64,000 nucleotides of DNA from Mucilaginibacter ginsenosidivorax (GCF_007971525.1 NZ_CP042437.1:3720001-3784000); one strand, 5' to 3'; positions 1 through 9,628 are shown, numbered from the stretch's first letter. Program-made: numbers and translations. Notes: generated by a model not told the origin, from the sequence alone.

Positions 1-1
1 C

Positions 2-1489
2 CAGTTTCATATTACCACGCTGCAGCCGGCATTTAAGCAAACCGACGGCGGGCAGGTTGCTTTTTTTGAATACAGGGTAGACCCTAAATGGTTTTGCCGC
101 ATCCTTACCCTGTTAGATATCTGGGTGGTTTGTGGTATAGTAACCGACTGCGAAACTAAAAAGCCACTATCGGGTGTTAAAGTATTTGCCTACGATGTTG
201 ACCTGATACAGGATGACACCTTGGGTAATGCCTATACAGATAGCAATGGCAAATTCACCATCGTATATCCGGGCGCCAATTTCAGGCAAACGCTGCTTTC
301 GCCATTTTTAAATGTAGAGTGGCCCGCCGGCCCGGATTATTATTTCAGGGTGGAATCGTCATCAGGCGCCGTTTTGCTGCAGGAAGACCGCACCCGCGGC
401 CGCCAAACCGACAGGCACAACGCGCACAATTGTTTCTGCGTAAAACTTTGCATAAAAGATGGCGGCATTTATACCAGCGATGTGCCCTGGTTTACATCGG
501 TAGGTAAATTCAATATCACATCGGATATTGATGGCTCAGGCAAAACACTTACTACCAAATCTGGCGTTGGTGGTGTAGGTTATGGTTTCTTCAACTCGGT
601 AAACCTGGTTGGCTACGCAACCAAAAAGGTGCCCACAGCACCTGCAAGCGCGTTACATTACCGCTTTTTATACTCGCTGGATAATGTGAATTACAGTCCC
701 GTTACCAGCGCCCAGATGGACCCTACTCAGCTTAAGGTTGCCACCCGCCAAATTACCTGGAACGGGGGCCCCGCGTTTCAAAATGTGGTTATCGATTTGG
801 GGCAACCTGCTTCGGTAGCGGATAGCATCCCGGCCGATAATTTCCCCAGCCCAATTGCCGATCATGTGCTTCATCCCGATGCCAATGGCTGGATAAGGGT
901 TGATCAGCCCGCCCTGGATAATGGCTTTTACGGCCCGCTGGTTTTACTAAACACCAATACCATTATTGGCGGCGGCGATGCCAGCGCGGGTTTAACGCCC
1001 GGCAGCCCGGTTAGCGCGGCCAATCAAAAAAACGGCACAATGCTATACCTTAAGTTTCAAACAACCGATGATCCAAGCAACCCTGCATCAACCAATTTAA
1101 AAACACAATCTATCATCGGTAAAATATATGTAAACAACTGGAACGAGGTAAGCCTGCTTAAACTGGAAGAACTGTTTGCCGGTGGCGGCAGCGGTTGTAC
1201 CCCCGTACAATCACAAGCCCACGTTGATTATACGGTTGATCATGAATTAATAGGCAGCTGGAACATTGGGATATGGTCAAACGCAATAGGTAGCGTATCG
1301 GGCTTACCATCGGGCAATGTACCAAGGGGAAATGCCGCAGTGTATAACCTCGCAACAGCGGCCTTGTCGCCTGCATTTAGTACCTGGCCGTCATGCGCCT
1401 ACAGCTTAACGTTAAACACCGTACGTAAGTTAACCACAGGCGACTGGAACGATTATGTAAAAACAAACCAGGTTATTTTTTGCAAGTAA
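2..1489 (+). CDS. Secreted protein with carboxypeptidase-regulatory-like fold, 5' end outside window
   Basis: The reading frame is open from the first bases of the window, so the true start lies upstream; an internal GTG at 125 is not needed as a start. About 40 residues into the visible part a segment runs G-I-V-T-D-C-E-T..P-L-S-G-V-K-V, then T-D-S-N-G-K-F. This is the pattern of CarboxypepD-reg/transthyretin-like beta-sandwich domains that decorate Bacteroidota surface proteins. Several Cys residues (for example CFCVKLC) suggest an oxidising extracytoplasmic location. The remaining 300 residues are not recognised. No function is assigned. A rho-independent terminator follows at 1509. Confidence 0.75.
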   Translation, partial: QFHITTLQPAFKQTDGGQVAFFEYRVDPKWFCRILTLLDIWVVCGIVTDCETKKPLSGVKVFAYDVDLIQDDTLGNAYTDSNGKFTIVYPGANFRQTLLSPFLNVEWPAGPDYYFRVESSSGAVLLQEDRTRGRQTDRHNAHNCFCVKLCIKDGGIYTSDVPWFTSVGKFNITSDIDGSGKTLTTKSGVGGVGYGFFNSVNLVGYATKKVPTAPASALHYRFLYSLDNVNYSPVTSAQMDPTQLKVATRQITWNGGPAFQNVVIDLGQPASVADSIPADNFPSPIADHVLHPDANGWIRVDQPALDNGFYGPLVLLNTNTIIGGGDASAGLTPGSPVSAANQKNGTMLYLKFQTTDDPSNPASTNLKTQSIIGKIYVNNWNEVSLLKLEELFAGGGSGCTPVQSQAHVDYTVDHELIGSWNIGIWSNAIGSVSGLPSGNVPRGNAAVYNLATAALSPAFSTWPSCAYSLTLNTVRKLTTGDWNDYVKTNQVIFCK

Positions 1490-1508
1490 AATAGCCGTTA
1501 AGGAAAAG

Positions 1509-1536
1509 GGCATCCTGTAACGGGGATGCCTTTTTT
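1509..1536 (+). terminator. Rho-independent terminator after the first gene
   Basis: A 7-bp perfect stem GGCATCC / GGATGCC with a loop of eight bases is followed by six T. It lies 19 bases after the stop at 1489 and ahead of the convergent gene ending at 1539. Confidence 0.85.
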
Positions 1537-1538
1537 GT

Positions 1539-2096
1539 TTAAAAGAGCCTCAAAATATAAGAGAATTCGTAAACGATAAATAAAATTACCAGTATGGCAT
1601 GAAACGTTTTGTTGTTCACTTTCATGGCTACCATGCATAATACAAAATGGCTGATGTTGCGGATAGGATATTCCAACGTATAATGGCTATAGTAAGCCTG
1701 TCCTTTTATAAAAGTATCAACCATATCTAACAGGTAACTTGCACCTAATATGCCGAATATCCATTTGCGGCGCGAATAAAAGTAATCGTTGTAATCTTTA
1801 TAGTCGTTCAGGTCTTCCGGGTATAGCAGGGCGCATACGCTGTAATAAATTACAATGTAAAAGATCACAAAGAAATACTCCAGGAACAGCCAGTGTTTAA
1901 TATCATGCAGGTTAAACTCCCACCACCAAAAATGCAGCAGCAACAGGAACATGTAAAAAGCCCAGAGGTTGTGCACCCAGTAAGGTTTGTTGCGCCCAGG
2001 ATGTTGAATTTGCTTAGCCGCCCCTTTCAGCAAATGGGTAATACTAAGGCCCAGTATAATACCAATAACAGATTTGATGTGGCTGAAAAAATCCAT
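1539..2096 (-). CDS. Polytopic membrane protein of unknown function
   Basis: The 185-residue protein is rich in aromatic and aliphatic residues, with about five hydrophobic stretches (residues ~8-25, 45-62, 70-90, 112-130, 160-183) and few charged residues except a D/Y-rich loop (D-L-N-D-Y-K-D-Y-N-D-Y) near residue 95. It starts with ATG and the upstream 80 bases are AT-rich. I recognise no catalytic motif. It is convergent with the preceding gene and divergent from the DUF6891-like gene. It is probably a small inner-membrane protein. Confidence 0.65.
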   Translation of the reverse strand: MDFFSHIKSVIGIILGLSITHLLKGAAKQIQHPGRNKPYWVHNLWAFYMFLLLLHFWWWEFNLHDIKHWLFLEYFFVIFYIVIYYSVCALLYPEDLNDYKDYNDYFYSRRKWIFGILGASYLLDMVDTFIKGQAYYSHYTLEYPIRNISHFVLCMVAMKVNNKTFHAILVILFIVYEFSYILRLF

Positions 2097-2178
2097 AGAT
2101 AGTAAGGTGGATGGTAATAGTTAAATGTAGATATTTGATAATTAGCTTTTAAGAAAAATATCAAATATACCGCTCCCA

Positions 2179-2838
2179 ATGACACAAGATCTAAAAGATG
2201 AGGCTTTAGAGCAAATAAAGTTGGACATCAAATTTGGATTTGAAAATGAACAACAGATTTTTGAAGGTTTAGAAGATATGTTTTATGATGAGGACGACAT
2301 TGACGAAGAATGGCTAAAACAAACCATACATCAACGATACAATCAGCATCAAAAGGAAGCTTTGCAGTGGATAAAACCAACCGGATTTGATAGGCTGGCA
2401 AGGGCATTTGACCAACTAATTGTGCAAAAGATAGTATGCCTGCACAACGCCGGTTATACCAAACAAGATGGCGAAGGCGATTGCATGGAGACTATAGAAC
2501 GCTTGGATGAATTAGGTGTTAAAGCTATTGGCTTTTGCTATTATCACGCGCAGGATTTAGCCAGGGCAGTTGACCCAGATACCCGGAACTTGTATTTAGG
2601 TTTTGATAGCGTTACGCAAAATGACGATGAGGCCCTGCAGGTTGCCCAGATGATTGTTACAGCACTCAAGGAAAACCACCTCCAGATAAACTGACCAGGC
2701 ACCGTTACCCAACGGATAGAAATTGTAAACATAGATTGGAAAAAAATACCCGACAATGAAGAATGGGGAGCAGAGCGGGTTATACACATGTTGACTAAGC
2801 CTCAATCAAATCAGAAGCCTTTTTGGAAACTATGGTGA
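2179..2838 (+). pseudogene. DUF6891-like protein interrupted by an in-frame TGA at 2692
   Basis: The first 171 codons encode an acidic cytosolic protein with H-N-A-G-Y-T near residue 93 and a G-F-C-Y-Y-H-A-Q-D-L-A-R-A segment near residue 119, which match my recollection of the DUF6891 family. The frame then meets TGA at 2692-2694, but in the same frame 47 further codons follow (TVTQRIEIVNIDW and more) up to TGA at 2836. DUF6891 proteins normally end with a Trp-x-Gly...R-I-x-I...W stretch, and the TGA sits where that first Trp (TGG) would be. So this looks like a single-base nonsense change, a sequencing error, or a read-through site (TGA followed by C). The upstream part could still be made as a 171-residue protein. 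Confidence 0.6.
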
Positions 2839-2892
2839 TGCAAACACGACATTGGCTAATAACAAAAAGGCAAGTATATTTTTCTTACAAAC

Positions 2893-2925
2893 AAAAAACG
2901 ATACCCTTGTTTTAGAGCATCGTTT
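2893..2925 (-). terminator. Probable terminator of the metH-metF unit
   Basis: On the minus strand AAACGAT pairs with ATCGTTT around a 15-base loop and is followed by a T run. It lies 25 bases beyond the metF stop. Confidence 0.55.
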
Positions 2926-2949
2926 CACAATAAGATATTTAATAACTCA

Positions 2950-3906
2950 CTAAAAAATCGCCTCGGCTATCCGCTTAGTCGGCCCTGCGTTGCTCATGGT
3001 GTAAAAATGCAGCACGGGCACACCAAAAGCCATTAACTCGCGGCATTGGTTTATCATCCATTCCACTCCGATATCCCGCACATCTTTTTCAGATTTGCAG
3101 CCGTTAACCGCATCGCATAAATCTTCGGGCATATCAATATGGAAGGTTTTGGCTAAACCGATTAACTGTTTTGAGTTGGTAACAGGTTTTAACCCCGGTA
3201 TAATAGGCACATTGATGCCATTGGCCCTGCAGTTATTTACAAAATCGAAGTATTTCTGGTTGTCAAAAAACATTTGGGTAACAATAAAATTCGCGCCCAT
3301 ATCTACCTTTTGTTTCAGGTATTTAAAATCTGTTTTAAGGTTGGGTGCTTCAAAATGTTTTTCGGGATAGCCGGCAATACCGATGCAGAAATCGGTTTTC
3401 AGGCTATCGTCGTTATGCTCATGTAGATATATTCCATTATTCATGTTCACTACCTGTTGCAATAAATCTGTAGCGTAGTTATGCCCGTTGGGCGTCGGCA
3501 CAAATGAAGCATCGCCGCGGCGTGCGTCGCCACGCAAAACCAATACATTCTCGATGCCTAAAAACTGCAAATCAACTAAGCCATTCTCCGTTTCATCCTT
3601 AGTAAAACCACCACACAACAAATGCGGAACGGTATCTACCTTGTACTTATTCATGATAGCCGCGCAAATGGCGATAGTACCCGGGCGTTTACGATAGCTC
3701 AGTTTCTCCAGCAAGCCATTATCATGCTGCTTGTAAATAAAATCCTCGCGCAGCGATGTAACATCAATAAACGGCGGCTTAAACTCCATCAGCGGGTCGA
3801 TAGCATCGTAGATGCCTTTTATGCTTTGACCTTTTAGTGGTGGGATTAATTCGAATGAGAATAAGGTTTTTCCTGCCGCGTTCTTAATGTGCTCTGTAAT
3901 TTTCAT
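2950..3906 (-). CDS. metF: Methylenetetrahydrofolate reductase
   Basis: This flavoprotein reduces 5,10-methylene-THF to 5-methyl-THF, the methyl donor used by MetH next door. The 318-residue length is normal. The N-terminus carries the conserved F-S-F-E-L-I-P-P segment with the catalytic Glu; further family blocks are D-V-T-S-L-R, L-R-G-D (near residue 130) and F-I-V-T-Q-M-F-F-D near residue 210. It is the last gene of a minus-strand unit metH-4HB-metF and should share control by the S-box riboswitch in front of metH, unless the inserted 4HB cassette breaks the transcript. Confidence 0.96.
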   Translation of the reverse strand: MKITEHIKNAAGKTLFSFELIPPLKGQSIKGIYDAIDPLMEFKPPFIDVTSLREDFIYKQHDNGLLEKLSYRKRPGTIAICAAIMNKYKVDTVPHLLCGGFTKDETENGLVDLQFLGIENVLVLRGDARRGDASFVPTPNGHNYATDLLQQVVNMNNGIYLHEHNDDSLKTDFCIGIAGYPEKHFEAPNLKTDFKYLKQKVDMGANFIVTQMFFDNQKYFDFVNNCRANGINVPIIPGLKPVTNSKQLIGLAKTFHIDMPEDLCDAVNGCKSEKDVRDIGVEWMINQCRELMAFGVPVLHFYTMSNAGPTKRIAEAIF

Positions 3907-3919
3907 TATTTTGTTGTAG

Positions 3920-4373
3920 GTTGTGTGTTGAAAGTTGTAAGTAAAAAGATTTATTCAGAACTAAAATATCTGATGAAACCATTAAGCAGTTTTCTTACAA
4001 TTTCCAATTGTGATAGGTATTTATCGAGTTGTAGTTTTTCAATGAAGTTTAAATCGTTGCTTAAAAAGAGTTGTGTTTCTAATTCATATAGTGATCCCCT
4101 TGCTATGTAGAAAAACTGAAGACTGTCTTTTTTATGATTTCTTCCACATCCTTCAGCAATATTTGATGGAATAGAAACAGAGCATCGTCTCATCTGGTTA
4201 CTTAGACCAAATTGCTCTTCTTTTGGAAATGAACGTGTTGCAGAATATACTTCGCTAACAAGCTTCCTTGCTTCAATCCAAACATTTAATTCTATGTATT
4301 TTTTATAATCGCTTTGCACGTCGTTTAATTAAAAGCTTTTTTCTCATACAACTTACAACATTCAACACACAAC
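3920..4373. mobile_element. Candidate 4HB cassette bounded by 22-bp inverted repeats
   Basis: Left arm 3920-3941 (GTTGTGTGTTGAAAGTTGTAAG without its last two bases is quoted here as GTTGTGTGTTGAAAGTTGTA) and right arm 4352-4373 are inverted copies with one mismatch in 22. They enclose exactly one gene, the four-helix-bundle ORF. The right arm ends one base before the metH stop codon and the left arm starts 14 bases before the metF start. No target-site duplication is obvious and no transposase is present, so mobility is inferred only from structure and from similar arms elsewhere in the window. Confidence 0.5.
3951..4319 (-). CDS. Four-helix bundle protein (23S rRNA IVP / bAvd-like family)
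   Basis: The 122-residue protein has the family signature F-G-L-S-N-Q-M-R-R followed by S-V-S-I-P-S-N-I-A-E-G at residues ~37-57, then a G-S-L-Y-E-L-E-T-Q-L helix near residue 77. This family is named from proteins encoded in intervening sequences of 23S rRNA and includes the accessory protein bAvd of diversity-generating retroelements; its role as a free-standing gene is unknown. The start is GTG, since no nearby ATG exists. It sits between metH and metF and inside a pair of inverted repeats. No reverse transcriptase or variable repeat is visible in the window, so there is no support for a diversity-generating element. Confidence 0.9.
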   Translation of the reverse strand: MQSDYKKYIELNVWIEARKLVSEVYSATRSFPKEEQFGLSNQMRRCSVSIPSNIAEGCGRNHKKDSLQFFYIARGSLYELETQLFLSNDLNFIEKLQLDKYLSQLEIVRKLLNGFIRYFSSE

Positions 4374-7300
4374 TCAATAATTTATATTAGGTCCCAACCA
4401 CCTCTCGATGTCCTCTAAAGGCATTTGCTTCCGCACCGCATAATCCTCCACCTGATCTTTACTTATTTTACCTAGCCCAAAATACCTGGCCTGTGGATGT
4501 GCGAAATAGAACCCGCTAACTGATGCTGCAGGCGTCATCGCTAAACTCTCGGTAAGGTGCATTTTTGCCGTATCTTCCGCTTTTAACAACTCAAATAAGG
4601 TTGTTTTCTCGGTATGATCCGGGCAGGCAGGATAGCCTGGGGCCGGCCGGATGCCTTGATATTCTTCCTTGATCAGGTCGTCGGTACTTAGTTGCTCGCC
4701 CTTGCTGTAGCCCCAGTATTCTTTACGTACCAGTTCGTGCATTTTTTCGGCAAAAGCTTCGGCAAGGCGGTCGGCAAGGGCTTTGGCCATAATACTGTTG
4801 TAATCGTCATGATCGGCCTCAAATTCGGCAACCAGCTCGTCGCAGCCAATGCCGGTAGTTACGGCAAAGCCACCAAAATAGTCGGGCACTCCGCTTTCTT
4901 TTGGTGCGATAAAGTCCGATAGTGCATAATATGGGTCGCCTTTAACCTTTTCGGCCTGTTGGCGTAGGGTATGGATGCGGGTTAACAAAGTAGTGCGGCT
5001 TTCGTCGGTATATAGTTCAATATCGTCCCCAACACTATTGGCCGGCCAAAAACCTATGACGCCATTGGCATGCAGCAGTTTTTCTTTTACTATTTTGTTT
5101 AACAATACCTGTGCATCGTCATAAAGCTTTTTGGCTTCATCGCCCACAAATTTATCGGCAAATATCTTGGGATAACTGCCCCGCAATTCCCAGGTATGAA
5201 AAAACGGTGTCCAGTCGATATAAGGAACCAGTTCTTCCAACGGATACGATTCAAATACTTTGGTACCGGTAAACGTTGGCATTGGCGCTACATCGCCATC
5301 CAAACTGACCTGGAAACGGGATTGCCTTGCTTGTTCAATAGTAACAAAACGTTTATCCGATTTTTTATTTAAATGCGCTTCGCGCGATTTGGCGTATTCT
5401 TCTTTAATGTTCTGGATATAGGCATCCCGGCCATCGCGGTTCATCAGGCTGCTACATACAGTAACGCTACGCGATGCATCCAGCACGTGAATTGCAGCGC
5501 CCGAGTAATGCGGATCGACCTTAACAGCCGCATGGATACGCGAGGTAGTAGCACCGCCAATAATCAGCGGTATAGTAAACCCTTCGCGCTCCATCTCTTT
5601 AGCAAAATGCACCATCTCATCCAGCGACGGCGTAATCAAACCGCTGAGGCCGATGATATCTACATTTTGTTTTTTAGCTTCTTCAATAATACGTTGTGCC
5701 GGTACCATAACACCCAGGTCAATCACCTCGAAGTTGTTACAGGCCAATACTACGCCTACTATATTTTTACCTATATCATGCACATCGCCTTTTACGGTGG
5801 CCATCAATATTTTACCGGCATTGGCACGGCTGCCGCTGCTGTCTTCGCCGGCATCAATAACCCGTTGCTTTTCCAGCTCGATAAATGGCAGCAGGTAAGC
5901 CACCGCCTTTTTCATTACACGGGCCGATTTTACTACCTGTGGCAAAAACATTTTGCCAGCGCCAAACAAGTCGCCTACAATGTTCATCCCGTCCATCAGG
6001 GGGCCTTCAATAACCTCCAGCGGTTTGCTGTAAGTTTGGCGGGCTTCTTCTACATCGTCATCCAGGTATTCAATAATGCCTTTTACAAGCGCATGCGATA
6101 ATCTTTCCTGAACAGTCCCTTTGCGCCATTCCTCATCGCGCACCACCTCTTTGCCTTTGCTTTTTATGGTATCAGCATATTCAACAAGGCGTTCGGTAGC
6201 ATCATCGCGACGGTTAAGCAGCACATCTTCTACCAGCTCAAGCAGGGTTTTATCTATTTCCTGGTAAACTTCCAGCATGCCGGCGTTAACTATACCCATA
6301 TCCATACCGGCGCCAATGGCGTGGTATAAAAATGCGGAGTGCATGGCTTCACGCACCACATTATTACCCCTGAAAGAGAAGGAGATATTACTTACCCCCC
6401 CGCTTACTTTGGCATGTGGCAGGTTTTGCTTTATCCAGCGGGTGGCTTCAATAAAATCAACCGCGTAGTTGTTATGCTCTTCTAAACCGGTTGCAACGGT
6501 TAGGATGTTAGGGTCGAAGATGATATCCTGCGGAGGGAAACCAACCACGTTAACCAGAATATCGTACGATCTTTTACATATCTCAATACGGCGTTGTAAC
6601 GAGTCGGCCTGGCCGGTTTCGTCAAAAGCCATTACAACAGTGGCGGCACCATAGCTCAGGATTTTGCGGGCCTGCTCAATAAACTTTTCTTCGCCCTCTT
6701 TAAGCGAGATGGAGTTTACGATGCCCTTACCCTGGATGCATTTTAAACCAGCCTCAATAACCGTCCATTTTGATGAATCGATCATGATAGGCAGTTTGGC
6801 AATATCCGGCTCGGATGCTACCAGGTTCAGGAATTTTACCATAACCGCTTCCGAATCAATCATGCCTTCATCCATGTTGATATCAATAACCTGGGCACCG
6901 CCCTCTACCTGTTGCAGTGCAACGGCCAGAGCGGCTTCATAATCTTCGGCTAAAATAAGTTTTGAGAATTTTGGCGAACCTGTGATGTTAGTACGCTCGC
7001 CCACGTTTACAAAAATGCTGTCGGGCTTTATGGTAACCGCTTCCAGGCCACTCAGGCGCAGGTCGGATTCAATTTCGGGGATGAGTCTTGGGGGGTATTT
7101 GGCTGCCTTCTCGGCTATGCATTTGATATGCTCGGGCGTGGTGCCACAACAACCACCAACAATATTAACCAAGCCAGCTTTAATAAAATCATCAACCTGG
7201 TGCGCGGTTTCATGCGCGGTTTCGTCGTACTGGCCAAACTCATTAGGCAAACCGGCGTTAGGATATGCCGATATAAACACATCAGCCTTTTCAGAAAGTT

Positions 7301-8063
7301 CGGCCAAATGCGGCCTCATTTCTTTGGCACCCAAAGCGCAGTTTAAACCAACCGATAACAAGTTGGCATGACGGATAGAATTCCAGAAAGCTTCCACCGT
7401 TTGCCCGGAAAGGGTACGACCAGATGCATCGGTAATAGTACCGGAGATCATGATAGGCAAATGCTTGCCCGACTCATTGGCGTATTTATTGATAGCGAAC
7501 AAGGCCGCTTTGGCATTCAGGGTATCAAATATGGTTTCGACCAATAATAAATCAGATCCGCCATCAACCAGGCCACGTACCTGGTCGTAATAGGCATTGG
7601 CCAAATCATCAAAAGTAACGGCGCGGTAACCCGGATCGTTAACATCTGGCGAAAGGGACGCTGTACGATTGGTTGGCCCAATAGCACCCGCCACAAAACG
7701 CGGCTTTGATGGATTTTTTTGGTTGTATTCGTCGGCCACGTCGCGGGCAATGCGCGCGCCTTCATAGCTAAGCTCGTAGGCCAGCTCTTCCAGCTTATAA
7801 TCGGCCAGTGAAATAATTTGTGTACTGAAGGTATTGGTCTCGATGATATCAGCGCCGGCATCCAAATACTCGGCATGAATAGCCTTGATGATATCCGGGC
7901 GTGTAATATTCAAAAGGTCATTATTCCCCTGCAGGTCACTATGGTGATCCTTAAACCTTTCGCCACGAAAATCCTTCTCGGTAAGCTGGTACCGCTGTAT
8001 CATGGTACCCATTGCCCCGTCAATTACAAGGATGCGTTTTTCTAATTCTTTTCTAATGTCCAT
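4374..8063 (-). CDS. metH: Cobalamin-dependent methionine synthase
   Basis: MetH transfers the methyl group of 5-methyl-THF to homocysteine through methylcobalamin. All four modules are present in the 1229 residues: the Hcy domain with zinc-binding G-G-C-C-G-T near residue 305; the pterin-binding domain beginning F-V-N-V-G-E-R-T-N near 350; the cobalamin domain with D-V-H-D-I-G-K-N near 755, whose His is the lower cobalt ligand; and the C-terminal activation domain ([12 protein letters not shown] near 1145) that binds AdoMet. Start is the ATG at 8063. A SAM-I riboswitch lies 150 bases upstream. The enzyme is full length, so the organism needs cobalamin supply. Confidence 0.98.
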   Translation of the reverse strand: MDIRKELEKRILVIDGAMGTMIQRYQLTEKDFRGERFKDHHSDLQGNNDLLNITRPDIIKAIHAEYLDAGADIIETNTFSTQIISLADYKLEELAYELSYEGARIARDVADEYNQKNPSKPRFVAGAIGPTNRTASLSPDVNDPGYRAVTFDDLANAYYDQVRGLVDGGSDLLLVETIFDTLNAKAALFAINKYANESGKHLPIMISGTITDASGRTLSGQTVEAFWNSIRHANLLSVGLNCALGAKEMRPHLAELSEKADVFISAYPNAGLPNEFGQYDETAHETAHQVDDFIKAGLVNIVGGCCGTTPEHIKCIAEKAAKYPPRLIPEIESDLRLSGLEAVTIKPDSIFVNVGERTNITGSPKFSKLILAEDYEAALAVALQQVEGGAQVIDINMDEGMIDSEAVMVKFLNLVASEPDIAKLPIMIDSSKWTVIEAGLKCIQGKGIVNSISLKEGEEKFIEQARKILSYGAATVVMAFDETGQADSLQRRIEICKRSYDILVNVVGFPPQDIIFDPNILTVATGLEEHNNYAVDFIEATRWIKQNLPHAKVSGGVSNISFSFRGNNVVREAMHSAFLYHAIGAGMDMGIVNAGMLEVYQEIDKTLLELVEDVLLNRRDDATERLVEYADTIKSKGKEVVRDEEWRKGTVQERLSHALVKGIIEYLDDDVEEARQTYSKPLEVIEGPLMDGMNIVGDLFGAGKMFLPQVVKSARVMKKAVAYLLPFIELEKQRVIDAGEDSSGSRANAGKILMATVKGDVHDIGKNIVGVVLACNNFEVIDLGVMVPAQRIIEEAKKQNVDIIGLSGLITPSLDEMVHFAKEMEREGFTIPLIIGGATTSRIHAAVKVDPHYSGAAIHVLDASRSVTVCSSLMNRDGRDAYIQNIKEEYAKSREAHLNKKSDKRFVTIEQARQSRFQVSLDGDVAPMPTFTGTKVFESYPLEELVPYIDWTPFFHTWELRGSYPKIFADKFVGDEAKKLYDDAQVLLNKIVKEKLLHANGVIGFWPANSVGDDIELYTDESRTTLLTRIHTLRQQAEKVKGDPYYALSDFIAPKESGVPDYFGGFAVTTGIGCDELVAEFEADHDDYNSIMAKALADRLAEAFAEKMHELVRKEYWGYSKGEQLSTDDLIKEEYQGIRPAPGYPACPDHTEKTTLFELLKAEDTAKMHLTESLAMTPAASVSGFYFAHPQARYFGLGKISKDQVEDYAVRKQMPLEDIERWLGPNINY

Positions 8064-8213
8064 TGTTGTATCTGTTGCCAGGTTTCTGTGGCGGGTGGCG
8101 GGGGCCTTTCATACTGATATTTGCAAAAGCAAATCACAGGAACAGGAACCGGGCAACACGCAACAGAAATAAAAAAGCTTACATCGAAAAGTCGGGTGTT
8201 CAATTGACTTTCG

Positions 8214-8320
8214 CTTATCTTTCCAGGGGCTGTTTAGCCGGCCAGGTAGAATGTAGCACCTTGTGAAGCACAGGTTGCTAAGACATCGCAGGGTCTAATC
8301 CCTCCGTCTTTCTCCATAAG
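8214..8320 (-). promoter_or_regulatory. SAM-I (S-box) riboswitch in front of metH
   Basis: Read on the minus strand the segment starts CTTATGGAGAAAGAC, continues GGAGGGATTAGACCCTGCGA, then TAGCAACC, a P3 hairpin ending in AAGGTGCTA, a P4 hairpin, and closes with AGATAAG. These are the conserved blocks of the S-box aptamer: P1 pairs CTTAT with ATAAG, P2 pairs AAGAC with GTCTT. Binding of AdoMet should lower expression of metH and the downstream genes. No clear terminator lies between aptamer and ATG, so control may be translational. Confidence 0.92.
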
Positions 8321-8325
8321 CAGTG

Positions 8326-8356
8326 CAAAGGTGCATAATAAAGCGGTAAAATGCAA
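8326..8356 (-). promoter_or_regulatory. Bacteroidota-type promoter for the metH unit
   Basis: On the minus strand TTG (8356-8354) is followed after 20 bases by CACCTTTG (8333-8326), a near match to the -7 element TAnnTTTG. Transcription would start right at the first base-paired stem of the riboswitch. Confidence 0.6.
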
Positions 8357-8403
8357 TAGTTTATATGCCCGGCTATGTGTACGCTAAGTAAATTTATGTG
8401 TAC

Positions 8404-8432
8404 AAAAAAAGCTGCCTTTGCGGGGCAGCTTT
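8404..8432 (-). terminator. Terminator of the BI-1 gene
   Basis: AAAGCTGCC and GGCAGCTTT form a perfect 9-bp stem with a 7-base loop; on the minus strand it is followed by a run of T. It lies 25 bases past the BI-1 stop codon. Confidence 0.85.
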
Positions 8433-8456
8433 CAAATAATAAATGTTGGTTTCTTA

Positions 8457-9188
8457 TTATCTTCTTCTGCCGAATAAACGCAGGATCATCAGGAAAAGGT
8501 TGATGAAATCGAGGTATAAGGTTAAGCCGCCCATCAGTGCCATTTTTTTGGCAGACGCATCGCCATATTCAAGGCCGGCACCAATGTTTTTAAGTTTTTG
8601 AACATCATAGGCAGTTAAACCGGTAAATACCGCGATACCTATGTAGCTGATAACATATTCTAAACCTGTGCTTTTTAAGAAGAAGTTGATTAACGAAGCA
8701 ATGATAATCCCAACAAGCAGCATAATCATGATCGATCCGAAGTTAGTTAAATCAACCTTGGTTGTATAACCGGCTACTGCCATTACACCAAACACCAGCG
8801 AAGCGGTTAAAAATACGCCCAGTACGGAGCCTGCCGTATAAATTAACAGGATAAAACTTAAGCTGATACCCGTTAAAGCTGCGTATGCTATAAATAATAA
8901 GGCAAGCACGGGGTATGAAATTTTGTTTAATCCAAAACGCATTAATAAAACAAAGGCCAGTGGAGAAAACATAGCCACATATGCAAACATGGTTAACTGA
9001 CCGGTATTGACATCAACCAATGTGGTTAATAATGCGGGAGATGTAGCAAATGCAAACGAGCACAAAGCCGACACTGCCAACGCTCCAAACATCCATAAAA
9101 ATACATTAGCTATAAATTTACGCGATGCGTCTTGTTCTGTTATTTGGATTACGTTTTTGTATTCGTATCCAGAATCTTTAATTTCCAT
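8457..9188 (-). CDS. Bax inhibitor-1/YccA family membrane protein
   Basis: The 243-residue protein has seven hydrophobic segments and the family's C-terminal features: F-T-G-L-T-A-Y-D-V-Q-K near residue 190 and L-Y-L-D-F-I-N-L-F-L-M-I-L-R-L close to the C-terminus, ending R-R-R. BI-1/YccA proteins are pH-sensitive calcium-leak or stress proteins in the inner membrane. It is a single-gene unit with its own terminator. The start ATG at 9188 is preceded by a long AT-rich stretch. Confidence 0.93.
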   Translation of the reverse strand: MEIKDSGYEYKNVIQITEQDASRKFIANVFLWMFGALAVSALCSFAFATSPALLTTLVDVNTGQLTMFAYVAMFSPLAFVLLMRFGLNKISYPVLALLFIAYAALTGISLSFILLIYTAGSVLGVFLTASLVFGVMAVAGYTTKVDLTNFGSIMIMLLVGIIIASLINFFLKSTGLEYVISYIGIAVFTGLTAYDVQKLKNIGAGLEYGDASAKKMALMGGLTLYLDFINLFLMILRLFGRRR

Positions 9189-9399
9189 TTTTTTTATTAA
9201 TAAATTAATACACGAATATACGAATAATCGGTGAATATATTGTGAAGGAACGTATCAGGCAAATTAGTATCAGGTATCAGGACAACCTTGCATATTGAAT
9301 CAGTCCGGAAATCAAAAATCTTGCTTCTTGATACAGGGCAAACGCATCTAATTGGGTTAACATAACTTAACACATTTCAGATATATTTTTTATAAACAT

Positions 9400-9516
9400 C
9401 TAATAATCAGCATTATATATTTTATCATGGTTAACATCAAAAAGACCGAATTTAGGCGCATTCCAATATTGGGGCCTGTCGCTGGTCGCCATAAGGTACT
9501 TGGGTAACTGCATCAT
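9400..9516 (-). CDS. Possible 38-residue small protein with an EF-hand-like loop
   Basis: In the 440-base gap between BI-1 and YihY the minus strand holds a short open frame starting ATG-ATG at 9516. Codon choice is like that of neighbouring genes and the product contains R-P-Q-Y-W-N-A-P-K-F-G and ends D-V-N-H-D-K-I-Y-N-A-D-Y, which fits the calcium-loop spacing D-x-N-x-D-x-x-x-x-x-D. The frame extends nine codons upstream without a start, so it may instead be the tail of a decayed gene. No ribosome site is clear. Confidence 0.25.
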   Translation of the reverse strand: MMQLPKYLMATSDRPQYWNAPKFGLFDVNHDKIYNADY

Positions 9517-9628
9517 GTAACCAGGATCAGCCAATAAAATAAGGTATTATTTGATGCTTATCACTTCCTGATGCTATAAGCTCATTCCATTAGTTATTTC
9601 TATATAGATGCGTTTGCATTGCTATTAA

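Noticed and set aside
3951..4319. Diversity-generating retroelement suggested by a bAvd-like protein
   Set aside because: No reverse transcriptase, template repeat or variable repeat is present within the window.
5373..6101. Long open frame of 242 codons on the strand opposite metH
   Set aside because: It lies wholly inside metH, whose protein matches the family along its full length; the opposite frame has no recognisable motif and is a composition shadow.
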